From positions 1 through 13,837 of the forward strand of contig JBDOMT010000172.1 of the NCBI GenBank assembly GCA_039831705.1: DNA of 13,837 bases, in the 5' to 3' direction. Positions 1 to 6,835 of the stretch are shown here, piece by piece. The notes beneath the pieces are model-generated. The model was not told where the DNA came from. It saw only the letters and a program-made list of their open reading frames with translations, and made no database searches. A program made the translations under genes and the position numbers. The DNA comes from JAJRWS01 sp039831705. Lineage in GTDB: Bacteria > Planctomycetota > Planctomycetia > Pirellulales > Lacipirellulaceae. Each line of letters begins with the position of its first letter. Position 1 is the stretch's first letter.

Positions 1-125
1 GGTTACCTCCGATAGGACCCGCAGGGGACTTCCACCCCCAATCTCTTCACCATGCCCAACGCACCCGTTCGGGCTACGCCCTCACTCCAGCCGGCAAGCT
101 GCCTTACCCCGACTCTCTCACTCAG
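1..125 (-). other. Possible 5' fragment of a group II intron (weak)
   Basis: Read on the minus strand, this stretch has the texture of the structured leader that precedes the reverse transcriptase gene of bacterial group II introns: a GGTGGAAGTCC block inside a G4/C4 hairpin (about 24-40), then a GGGTCC...GGAGGTAACC block at the left edge, and a CCCG-AA-CGGG hairpin further upstream. If this is right, the intron-encoded protein would lie to the left of the window and the 5' splice site near 115-125. I see no domain V and no reverse transcriptase here, so this rests on resemblance only. The short open frames in either strand look non-coding. It could instead be another kind of mobile-element remnant. 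Confidence 0.22.
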
Positions 126-615
126 GTTGGTACATAAACTGGGGGTAAGCCAGGGGCAAAAATGAGTAAAGCCATGTTTGCAAGCGGTCCTTGCCCACGT
201 GGACGATATCCTACCCAATCTATCCGAGGAAACCAATAATGACAGCCGTCAGATGCCCCCAGAAAGGTTTCAAGGACACAACTCCTACCTGAACACCTCC
301 AGGTATCGGAGGGTCTTAGAAATGATTCGCTTCAGAGATGACCCCCAGTTGGAGACTAGCAGTCGGCCAGTAACAACCGACCCGAGCCCGATGGAGGTCT
401 GAGAGCGGTGTCTGGTGATTCAATCCCGGTGGAGGGACTCGATCCGTGAAGATTGGCCAGTTGGGAAACAGCGGCAGCGGTGGGAGGTGGTGGAGATGTT
501 CGAGTGTGGGTTGGTGAAAGGGTGATACTCTCGTGACCCTGCGAGAGCATGGGAAAAGATTGATGACAAAAATCACAATACTTTTTTTAGTTAGGTGCTT
601 GCCGGGAGTGCTGAG
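126..615. other. Gene-free stretch, nothing recognised
   Basis: This region of about 490 bases holds only short overlapping open frames on both strands, with low-complexity or proline/serine/arginine-rich translations and no recognisable motif or ribosome binding site. It contains several T-arm-like strings (for example GATTCAATCC near 417-426), but no cloverleaf can be drawn around them. A run of seven Ts at about 584-590 follows no clear stem. Together with the left edge it gives the impression of degraded or mobile-element-derived sequence. Confidence 0.4.
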
Positions 616-687
616 CTATGTTACGGTAAGGGCGTAATAAGATAGTCACGGTCTCCTCCTGTTTGTTGCACTCTTATCGTAACATAG
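616..687. repeat. 15-bp inverted repeat upstream of the zinc-knuckle gene
   Basis: The arm CTATGTTACGGTAAG (616-630) is matched by CTTATCGTAACATAG (673-687), a 15-bp inverted repeat with one G/A difference and a 42-base loop. The right arm ends 10 bases before the ATG at 698 and overlaps the only ribosome-binding-like purine stretch (AGGAA, about 686-690). Each arm also contains a small dyad (TTAC-G-GTAA in the left arm). It could be a pair of operator sites, a 5'-UTR stem that hides the start of translation, or the ends of a 72-bp miniature element. No target-site duplication is visible. Confidence 0.6.
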
Positions 688-697
688 GAATAGTCGA

Positions 698-1147
698 ATG
701 ACACGGCTCAGTGCTGTTAGGAAGCGAGTCAGGGTCGGTACCTGTCAGGTGCCGAAGTCTCAGCATGCAAGATGGAAAAGCATGGGTCGCCCTTTGTCTC
801 ACAAGTATCGCTACTTTGAAGTGAAGCTCGAGGGCGGTGATTGGGAGGAGGTTAGGCTAGGCCTTCGTCGAGGCACTTTTGATAGTGAGTTGCGCGAAGT
901 GCAGCCATCCGAATTACTCTCTACGTGTGACCGTTGTGATGTCTTGCTCTTGGGTGGCTCTAAGTATTGCTCGAGAGCTTGTTACATGGCAGCCTATCGT
1001 GCGCGCCACCCTAAGCCCAAGGTCGATCATAAGAACATCCGCTGCGGCAGCTGCGGCCATTGGTTCATGCCTCAACGCTCCACAGCAAAGTTCTGTTCTG
1101 ACCGTTGTCGAGTAGCGGCCAGTCGTGCGAAGTCAGCCATGAACTGA
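698..1147 (+). CDS. Small protein with two tandem Cys4 zinc knuckles
   Basis: A 149-residue basic protein of unknown role. Residues 77-95 carry C77-x2-C80-x10-C91-x3-C95, and residues 116-137 carry C116-x2-C119-x13-C133-x3-C137. Each is followed by an alanine/arginine-rich helix (AAYRAR, AASRAK). This is the small treble-clef type of zinc finger (C-x2-C...FCSxxCRxAAxRAR) common in short bacterial and phage proteins. The eight cysteines should bind two zinc ions. The fold and basic composition suggest nucleic-acid binding, which is inference. Residues 35-70 may form a small beta-rich domain with no family I recognise. The ATG at 698 has only a weak AGGAA upstream; an in-frame ATG at 782, preceded by GATGGAA, is a credible alternative that keeps both fingers. 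The gene lies between possible mobile-element sequence and a chromosomal metabolic gene. Confidence 0.7.
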   Translation: MTRLSAVRKRVRVGTCQVPKSQHARWKSMGRPLSHKYRYFEVKLEGGDWEEVRLGLRRGTFDSELREVQPSELLSTCDRCDVLLLGGSKYCSRACYMAAYRARHPKPKVDHKNIRCGSCGHWFMPQRSTAKFCSDRCRVAASRAKSAMN

Positions 1148-1169
1148 CGAAGAAACGCCATAAAAAACA

Positions 1170-1175
1170 GGGGGG
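1170..1175 (+). promoter_or_regulatory. G-rich ribosome binding site for the dipeptidase gene
   Basis: A run of six Gs (1170-1175) lies 9 bases before the ATG at 1185. It is the only Shine-Dalgarno-like sequence in the 37-base gap after the zinc-knuckle gene and fixes the start of the dipeptidase. The short gap is compatible with cotranscription of the two genes. Confidence 0.45.
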
Positions 1176-1184
1176 TTAAATAAC

Positions 1185-2279
1185 ATGCCACGGATTATCG
1201 ACGCACATCTTGACTTGTCTTGGTGCGCGTTAGGTTATAACCGCGATTTGACGCAGTCACTGCAGCAGATCAACCATCAGGAGTCCCATCTGCAGGACCA
1301 TCCGGCCCGCGGTCACGCCACGGTCTCGTTGCCCGAACTGCAGCGAGGCGAAGTAGCGATTTGCCTTGGTACTTTGCTGGTACGTTCTCGAAAAGTGGAA
1401 TCAAACCTCTCGGGCCCGTTGCGGATTGACCTGGATTACAGCACGCCAGAAATTGCCTATGCGATAGCGCAAGGACAACGCGCCTACTACAGGTTGCTTG
1501 CCCAGCAGGGGAAGATACGGTTGATCGAGGACGTCCATACGCTGAAATCGCATTGGCAGTCTTGGGGGCAACCGTCGACCGTATCGCAACCGTTAGGTTT
1601 GATACTCGCCATGGAAGGGGCGGATCCGATTATTGCTCCTGCACAACTCTCTGACTGGTACGCAGATGGTTTGCGTGCCTTGAATTTGGTTCATTATGGT
1701 ACCAACCAGTACGCTGTCGGGACGGGCCACTCTGGCCCTCTGACCGCAGCGGGTCGGCAACTGTTGGCTGAAATGGAGCAGGTCGGAATGGTGCTCGATA
1801 CAACGCACCTGAGTGATCCGAGCTTTTTTGATGCACTGGATATTTTTTCCGGACCGGTAATCGCTTCGCATCAAAACTGCCGAGCGCTGGTACCCGGTGA
1901 ACGACAGTTTTCGGACGAGCAGATTTTATTGTTATTGGAGCGCGATGCCGTATTGGGCGTGGCCCTGGATAACTGGATGCTGTTGCCAGGCTGGAAAACG
2001 GGGACGACACCACGTGCGGAGGTTACCCTTCAGCTGGTTGCCGACCAAATCGACCATCTCTGCCAGCTTGCCGGAAACCATCATCATGTGGCAATCGGCA
2101 CAGATCTGGATGGCGGTTTTGGCTCGGAGCAAAGTCCTCAAGAAATAGAATCAATTGCCGACCTGCAACTCCTCGCTCCTATTCTCGAGCAACGTGGCTA
2201 TACGGCCGATGCGATCAATGCGATTTTTCATGGAAACTGGCTGAAATATTTTCTACAATATTTACCGACAATCGCCTAA
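1185..2279 (+). CDS. Membrane-dipeptidase-like metallopeptidase (peptidase family M19)
   Basis: This 364-residue protein has the complete ligand set of the renal-dipeptidase family of the amidohydrolase superfamily, whose members use a binuclear zinc site to hydrolyse dipeptides and, in some bacteria, D-amino-acid-containing dipeptides. The first HxD pair is H8/D10 in the N-terminal DAHLDLSW. The bridging glutamate is E144 in MEGADP, the next ligands are H208 in TTHLSD and H229 in ASHQNC, and the final aspartate is D307 in GTDLDG. R233, just after H229, matches the conserved substrate-binding region, and HGNWLKYF near 349-356 corresponds to the family's C-terminal GxNxLR-like motif. Length is normal. 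There is no signal peptide or membrane span, so the protein is probably cytoplasmic despite the family name. The start is supported by a G-rich ribosome binding site. The next gene begins 110 bases downstream without a clear terminator between them. Dipeptide identity cannot be told from sequence. Confidence 0.93.
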   Translation: MPRIIDAHLDLSWCALGYNRDLTQSLQQINHQESHLQDHPARGHATVSLPELQRGEVAICLGTLLVRSRKVESNLSGPLRIDLDYSTPEIAYAIAQGQRAYYRLLAQQGKIRLIEDVHTLKSHWQSWGQPSTVSQPLGLILAMEGADPIIAPAQLSDWYADGLRALNLVHYGTNQYAVGTGHSGPLTAAGRQLLAEMEQVGMVLDTTHLSDPSFFDALDIFSGPVIASHQNCRALVPGERQFSDEQILLLLERDAVLGVALDNWMLLPGWKTGTTPRAEVTLQLVADQIDHLCQLAGNHHHVAIGTDLDGGFGSEQSPQEIESIADLQLLAPILEQRGYTADAINAIFHGNWLKYFLQYLPTIA

Positions 2280-2389
2280 AATTGGCTCGTTGGTATGCAA
2301 TCATACAGCTTGGGGATGGTCATTCCACTAGACTCGACTTGCTGACGTCATGATGGTGTTACTGAAAGGCCACGGACGCAAGAACCTCG

Positions 2390-4765
2390 ATGCAAGACTC
2401 TCAGCTAAAAAAACGCACCTCTTATCTGGCCACGGTTCCGCCTCAGGAGATTCTGCCGATTGTCAACAGTCGGTTTGAGTCGAGTGTTCCGGGTATCTTC
2501 GTGATTGGCGATGTGACCGGCTTGCCTCTGGTTAAAATTGCTGCGAATCAGGGAGCCGAGGTGATATCCAAGCTGGCCGAGGAAGGCCGCTTTGAAAATA
2601 CCCAAACAGCGTCGCAGCAGCTCGACCTGGTGATTCTGGGAGCTGGTCCAGCGGGGCTTGCTGCCGCCGTGGAAGCGCAGCAACATGGTTTAAAGTACGT
2701 CGTTTTAGAGCGTAATAAAGTTGCCAGCACGGTTCGCAGCTTTCCGCCAGGGAAAATGGTTTATGCAGAGCCACGTTTCATTGCCAATACAAGTGGCCTG
2801 GAAACGAATGAAGATTTGGACAAAGACACTTTTCTGCAACGAATCGATCAACTGGTCGACGAGCAAGGGTTGCACATTAAGGAAGATACGGAAGTCATTA
2901 CGGTGCAGAAACTGGGGCCGCAGCGTTTTGAGGTTCAAACGAAATCAGGGAAGTCATTTCCAACGCGCTACGTTCTGGTAGCTATTGGTCGTCAGGGCCA
3001 ACCTCGGCTGTTGGAATGTCCGGGAGCAGATCGGGCCGACAAGGTAACGTATCGGTTGCATTCGCCGGACGATTATCAGGGTCAGGAAATTCTAGTCGTC
3101 GGTGGCGGCAACTCGGCCATTGAAACGGCCCTCATGTTGATGCAGCATAACCGGGTGACCCTCTCCTATCGGGGTGACAACTTTTACCGAGCGAAAGAAG
3201 AAAATCGCCGCTTGCTAAAAAGTGCTCAGGACGAAGGACATTTGACTATCTTAACCAATAGCAACGTCCGCGCGATTCACGATGCCAGCCTGGAGATTGA
3301 AGTCGAGGACCAGTTGCAAACGCTTCCCAACGATCATGTCATCGTGCAGATTGGTTCGCTGCCACCGATTGACTTTCTGCGCGGGTTGGGGCTTGAGCTG
3401 GATGGACTGTGGACTAAAAGTCGTTTTGCTATGGCGCTGGTGGGTCTTGGCGTGGGTACGTTGATCTACTTTTTCTCAAAATATTTCGTGCTCCGTGTGG
3501 AAGGGGCAGGAGCGGGCAAGTTGTGGCTTCCCGGCTTGCAGGAGGTAGCCCACTGGGTGGGGCCTACTTTTGGGAGTTGGCTACTGGTTTTCGGGAGTTG
3601 GCTGCCGTTAATGTTCCGTACGGTACTGCCCGTGCTTTGGCTCATTTTATTGGCCGTGAAGTTGATTCATTCCAACATGTTGGCGCGTGGACATACTCCC
3701 AGGTGGCGTTTGCCGTTGATGAACGTATGGCTGATCGGAGGTGGATTAGCTTATTGGCTCTATCATATTAGTCCGCATGTGTTTACGTTCGATCCGGCGC
3801 AGGCGGGACCAGGCCCCTATTATTTGCCTGGTTTTACCTGGCTTTACACGATCATTCCAACTTATTTTACCAATCTGTATGGTCTCTATTACTTGCTTTA
3901 TTTTACTGCGATTGGTGTCTTTGGTATTTTCTGGGCCTATCGCAGTGGACACTGGTTGGTCTGGCGCCGCAATTTGATTTTGATCGCTACCCAATGGACT
4001 TTGTGGTGGGGAATTCCTACCTTCTTGGCGGTAACTCTGGGCCGCAACGCTTGGACCCCCTTGATCTCGCGTTCGCTCAATGCGTGGCCGCTCAACATGG
4101 GCGCATTTCAATTGTCGCCGGCCGTGGGTTCTGGCGATCCAGCCTGGTGGCACACGGTTGCTGTGGTAGGAGTGGTATGGGCAACATTGCTTACGTTTGT
4201 TGTGATACCGTTAATGACTTTACGCTGGGGTAAAATTTACTGCTCCTACATCTGTTCCTGTGGTGCGTTGGCGGAGACGGTGGGCAATGGATTTCGGCAC
4301 CGTGGACCGAAGGGAGATTTGCCACGAAAGTGGGAGCGAGCAGGGTTCGTATTCATCGGCCTGGCCAGCCTGGCGACCATTGCCGACCTCTATGGCTACC
4401 AGGGGCCCCTGGGCTATTACAACCTCTGGATCGGAACGGCCCTGGCAGGCGCAGTGGCCATTGGCCTGTACCCATTTCTAGGTCAACGAATCTGGTGCCG
4501 CATGTGGTGCCCGTTGGCGTTTTGGATGAATTTTTGGGGCCGTTGGTCGAAATTTAAAATTACCCCGGAAAAAGGCAAATGCATCGATTGCAACGTGTGC
4601 AACCAATATTGCCAAATGGGAATTGATATCAAGTCACGTGCCCTGCAGGGCAAACCGGTTACGCTGATAGATTCCCCCTGCGTCGCATGCGCCGAATGCG
4701 TAGTCCGTTGTCCGATGGAAATCTTGCATTTGGGAGAATGGCCTAGCCCGGACAGCAGAGCATGA
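2390..4765 (+). CDS. NAD(P)H flavoprotein fused to NapH/NosR-like membrane polyferredoxin
   Basis: A 791-residue membrane electron-transfer protein. Residues 78-340 are a thioredoxin-reductase/YpdA-like flavin module: FAD motif GAGPAG (84-89), a second strand ending in LERN, the ATG-like motif as VAIGR (197-201), and an NAD(P) motif GGGNSA (238-243). The redox CxxC of thioredoxin reductases, expected before the NAD(P) motif, is absent. Residues ~345-700 contain about eight or nine membrane spans with NapH/NosR-type cysteines: C618-x3-C622-x-C624 (CSYICSCG) and C703-x3-C707-P. Residues 731-741 (C-x2-C-x2-C-x3-C) and 764-774 (C-x2-C-x2-C-x3-C-P) are two [4Fe-4S] ferredoxin motifs. Oddly, residues 31-60 (VPGIFVIGDVTG) are the segment that normally closes such FAD domains, placed here before the domain. 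An in-frame TGA at 2363 blocks upstream extension, and the ATG at 2390 lacks a good ribosome binding site. It likely passes electrons from NAD(P)H through FAD to iron-sulphur clusters and a membrane or ferredoxin partner. The acceptor is unknown. Confidence 0.88.
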   Translation: MQDSQLKKRTSYLATVPPQEILPIVNSRFESSVPGIFVIGDVTGLPLVKIAANQGAEVISKLAEEGRFENTQTASQQLDLVILGAGPAGLAAAVEAQQHGLKYVVLERNKVASTVRSFPPGKMVYAEPRFIANTSGLETNEDLDKDTFLQRIDQLVDEQGLHIKEDTEVITVQKLGPQRFEVQTKSGKSFPTRYVLVAIGRQGQPRLLECPGADRADKVTYRLHSPDDYQGQEILVVGGGNSAIETALMLMQHNRVTLSYRGDNFYRAKEENRRLLKSAQDEGHLTILTNSNVRAIHDASLEIEVEDQLQTLPNDHVIVQIGSLPPIDFLRGLGLELDGLWTKSRFAMALVGLGVGTLIYFFSKYFVLRVEGAGAGKLWLPGLQEVAHWVGPTFGSWLLVFGSWLPLMFRTVLPVLWLILLAVKLIHSNMLARGHTPRWRLPLMNVWLIGGGLAYWLYHISPHVFTFDPAQAGPGPYYLPGFTWLYTIIPTYFTNLYGLYYLLYFTAIGVFGIFWAYRSGHWLVWRRNLILIATQWTLWWGIPTFLAVTLGRNAWTPLISRSLNAWPLNMGAFQLSPAVGSGDPAWWHTVAVVGVVWATLLTFVVIPLMTLRWGKIYCSYICSCGALAETVGNGFRHRGPKGDLPRKWERAGFVFIGLASLATIADLYGYQGPLGYYNLWIGTALAGAVAIGLYPFLGQRIWCRMWCPLAFWMNFWGRWSKFKITPEKGKCIDCNVCNQYCQMGIDIKSRALQGKPVTLIDSPCVACAECVVRCPMEILHLGEWPSPDSRA

Positions 4766-4922
4766 AGCATAAAAGACGAGGAGCGTAGGAGGGCAGGGTC
4801 TGTAAGGGGTAAGGGTTGAGAGACTAGAGTTGAGAGTAAAGAGAACAATGTGAAAATCACAATATGCACCGTGCCATGACTGGCGATAGCCACTCAGGCA
4901 AACGAATCTTTTCAGTACTTAG

Positions 4923-4935
4923 TGTATTAAATACA
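4923..4935. repeat. 13-bp operator-like palindrome
   Basis: TGTATT-A-AATACA is a perfect dyad with 6-base arms around one central A. It lies in the 292-base gap between the polyferredoxin gene and the DUF547 gene, 122 bases before the likely DUF547 start. It is a reasonable candidate for a repressor site, but I cannot name a regulator, and AT-rich palindromes of this size also arise by chance. Confidence 0.3.
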
Positions 4936-4972
4936 ATCCAGACCCTACACGGGAATTCCCAGGTCATCTGAA

Positions 4973-5012
4973 AAGTTTGGCTTGACGTAATAATCGCGTA
5001 AGCCGAAAACTT
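4973..5012. repeat. Long imperfect hairpin upstream of the DUF547 gene
   Basis: AAGTTT (4973-4978), GGCTT (4979-4983) and ACG (4985-4987) pair with CGT (4997-4999), AAGCC (5000-5004) and AAACTT (5007-5012), giving 14 base pairs with a one-base and a two-base bulge and a 9-base loop. It ends 45 bases before the likely ATG at 5058. No T-run follows, so it is not a classic terminator. It could be a 5'-UTR structure or a binding site for the DUF547 gene, or the processed 3' end of the upstream transcript. Confidence 0.45.
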
Positions 5013-5057
5013 GTGCCTGACCCCTTTCTAATAACCATCACCCTTGAATGTACGATC

Positions 5058-5957
5058 ATGTCGAAAAAAGAACCTAGCTATTACGGCGCATTTTTTTGGG
5101 TGGCGGCCGTTTCCTTTGTGGTACCCCTGTTTGTCGCTGCTCGGGGATTTTATGAATTGCCGGTGGCGAGTAAGCCGACTCCACGGCCAGATGCCTCGGG
5201 AGTGGACCATGCGCTGTGGGATTACTTGCTCAAGACGTATACCGATCATGGTCAGGTCGATTACGACGGCTTGTCCCGTGACTATCTGTTTCCTACTTAC
5301 TTGCGGCAATTGGCAGAAGCAGACCCCACTCGTCTTTCCACTGCAGCGGACAACTTGGCCCTGCTTTGTAACGCTTACAACGCGATGGTCATCGATGGAG
5401 TCATTACCCATAAAATTCACGATTCGGTGATGAACTACCATTTCGATGGCCAAGAGTTTTTTGATATCCCCGAGCACATCTTTGCCGGACGTACGGTCAG
5501 TCTCAATCATCTGGAGCACGAAGAGATTCGTAAGCGGTTCCGTGAGCCCAGGATCCATGTGGCACTCGTGTGCGCGGCAAAAAGCTGTCCACCGTTGCGG
5601 GCAGAGGCTTATGTCGGCAGACGGCTGGCAAGTCAACTGGAAGACCAGAGTCGGCTATTTGCCAACCGCCAACAATTCGTCCACTTGGATGTCGATTCGG
5701 ATAGCCTTCAACTCAGCCCCCTGTTGCAATGGTACGGGGACGATTGGCAAGACCTGGGAGGCTATTTGCCATGGCTGGCTGGTTTGGTCAACGACAAGTC
5801 GTTAAAAAATGCTCTGCAGCGGGCCACCAGAGACGAAATCAAGATTAGCTGGTCTGATTACGACTGGACACTCAATGCGCAGGAAAATTCGGCAACCGGT
5901 GCAGCGGTTCATAAAAAGAGCGGAGGCTTCGGTTCCGGTTCGGTCCCGAACGAGTAA
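5058..5957 (+). CDS. DUF547 domain protein with N-terminal membrane anchor
   Basis: A 299-residue protein. Residues 9-29 are a hydrophobic signal-anchor or uncleaved signal peptide after a short KK-containing head, so the rest probably faces the periplasm. Residues ~50-270 match DUF547: the CNAYNAM motif (104-110), a central NHLEHEEIR stretch (150-158), the diagnostic RIHVALVCAAKSCPPLRAEAY region (165-185, with C172 and C177), and the closing DYDWTLN (267-273). The family is widespread in bacteria and plants, and its biochemical role is not established; the conserved Cys/His residues invite the idea of an enzyme, but that is inference. An in-frame GTG at 5013 would add 15 residues; I prefer the ATG at 5058 because it puts the charged residues directly before the hydrophobic segment and leaves the hairpin at 4973-5012 in the 5' UTR. 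The C-terminal ~25 residues are Gly/Ser-rich and probably disordered. Confidence 0.87.
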   Translation: MSKKEPSYYGAFFWVAAVSFVVPLFVAARGFYELPVASKPTPRPDASGVDHALWDYLLKTYTDHGQVDYDGLSRDYLFPTYLRQLAEADPTRLSTAADNLALLCNAYNAMVIDGVITHKIHDSVMNYHFDGQEFFDIPEHIFAGRTVSLNHLEHEEIRKRFREPRIHVALVCAAKSCPPLRAEAYVGRRLASQLEDQSRLFANRQQFVHLDVDSDSLQLSPLLQWYGDDWQDLGGYLPWLAGLVNDKSLKNALQRATRDEIKISWSDYDWTLNAQENSATGAAVHKKSGGFGSGSVPNE

Positions 5958-6022
5958 TGTTATTGGTTTTTCACCGAATTTAGTGGTTGCAGTTGTTCAG
6001 CGGTAAGATTCTTCAATCGTAG

Positions 6023-6040
6023 ACCAAAACTTGTTTTGGT
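6023..6040. terminator. Bidirectional hairpin terminator between convergent genes
   Basis: ACCAAAA-CTTG-TTTTGGT is a perfect 7-bp stem with a 4-base CTTG loop. It lies 66 bases after the DUF547 stop and 102 bases from the stop of the convergent acetyltransferase gene. The A-rich left arm and T-rich right arm would serve transcripts from both sides, although there is no extra T-run after the stem and it is rich in weak pairs. Confidence 0.45.
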
Positions 6041-6120
6041 GCCCAAGTTTATGAAATATCCGGGCTAACGGTAGCGATGCAGCATTGGCGCTCGGCATCC
6101 GCTACAGCAATAGTTCGGCT

Positions 6121-6152
6121 GTCCCTCACTGCCGCGGTCCCTCACTGCCGCG
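6121..6152. repeat. Perfect tandem duplication of 16 bp over the acetyltransferase stop
   Basis: GTCCCTCACTGCCGCG occurs twice in tandem (6121-6136 and 6137-6152). The right copy holds the last codons and TGA stop of the minus-strand acetyltransferase gene; the left copy repeats them just beyond the stop. It looks like a recent slippage duplication with no effect on the protein. Confidence 0.85.
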
Positions 6153-6570
6153 ACACAGTTTGCAGAAAGAAGGCTTTCTTCTCATCGGGAAGAGTGAACT
6201 CAAAGCCGCAGGAGCGGAAGAACGTTTCCGCAGAACTGATGGCCATCACTTCCATGATTTGTTCTTGGCGAGCCCGCTGCAGGCATGCTTCGACCAGTAA
6301 GCGACCCACGCCTCGTCCTTGCTGGTCTGGGGCTACGACTAAGGCGCGAATCTCGGCCAGTTTTTGCGAGTAAATTTCCAAAGTTGCAAAACCAATCAGG
6401 CAGTCTGCGGCAATCGCCACGAAGCCATTGGACAACAGTGAGTCCAGTTCATCGATGGTTCGCGGCAACAATTTTTTCTTTTCGACATACGGTTTGAGCA
6501 GACTCAGCACGGCGTCTTGGTCGTAATTGGTGACCGGACGCACCAAGATAGGGTTGGTTTCTTGGGTCAT
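6142..6570 (-). CDS. GNAT N-acetyltransferase, ArgA-like subfamily
   Basis: A 142-residue single-domain acetyltransferase of the GNAT fold, which transfers acetyl from acetyl-CoA to an amine. Motif A, which binds the CoA pyrophosphate, is at about 77-95 with QGRGVG (84-89). KLLPRTIDEL (33-42), LAEIRALVV (71-79) and the C-terminal FFRSCGFE (117-124) resemble the acetyltransferase domain of N-acetylglutamate synthases and their stand-alone relatives. A role in arginine biosynthesis is therefore possible, but no arg gene is nearby and many such proteins act elsewhere. There is no signal peptide, so it is cytoplasmic. The ATG at 6570 lacks a clear ribosome binding site. The stop lies inside a 16-bp tandem repeat. 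It follows the big dehydrogenase gene on the same strand after 265 bases without an obvious terminator, so read-through is possible. I saw nothing else in that gap apart from a weak stem at 6803-6818. Confidence 0.85.
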   Translation of the reverse strand: MTQETNPILVRPVTNYDQDAVLSLLKPYVEKKKLLPRTIDELDSLLSNGFVAIAADCLIGFATLEIYSQKLAEIRALVVAPDQQGRGVGRLLVEACLQRARQEQIMEVMAISSAETFFRSCGFEFTLPDEKKAFFLQTVSRQ

Positions 6571-6835
6571 GAGACGAGTGAATTCGTGATGGGGGATGAT
6601 AGGCTGTCAACAGCTAATGAATCGTAACACTGTCTATTGTACGTAGAGTACGCCTGAAAGGGGAGGGCACAAAATTCGGAGTGTACATTCACCAGTAGTG
6701 AGAAATACTGGAAGTGAGCACACAGAAAAACAATCCGCCTCGACTAGCTAGCGTCAAACGGTCGAACTCTATGAATTCGTGTCATCTAGTTTTTGCATCG
6801 AGTCGGGTTGACTCCCGAATTCTTGCAAACGAACT

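Noticed and set aside
385..450. Group II intron domain V or tRNA-like segment on the plus strand
   Set aside because: GAGCCCGATGGAGGTC and GATTCAATCC are suggestive, but the second half of a domain V hairpin does not pair and no cloverleaf can be drawn.
2343..2350. TGACGTCA palindrome before the flavoprotein gene
   Set aside because: A single 8-bp palindrome is expected by chance and no second site is nearby.
5013..5057. GTG start giving a 314-residue DUF547 protein
   Set aside because: It begins right at the end of the 4973-5012 hairpin, lacks a ribosome binding site and puts uncharged residues ahead of the hydrophobic anchor; the ATG at 5058 fits better, though not decisively.
5028..5636. 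202-residue open frame on the minus strand
   Set aside because: It is antisense to the DUF547 gene, whose plus-strand product has clear family motifs; the antisense translation has none.
6803..6818. Stem TCGGG...CCCGA after the large minus-strand gene as a terminator
   Set aside because: Only five pairs with a 6-base loop, and on the minus strand no T-run follows.
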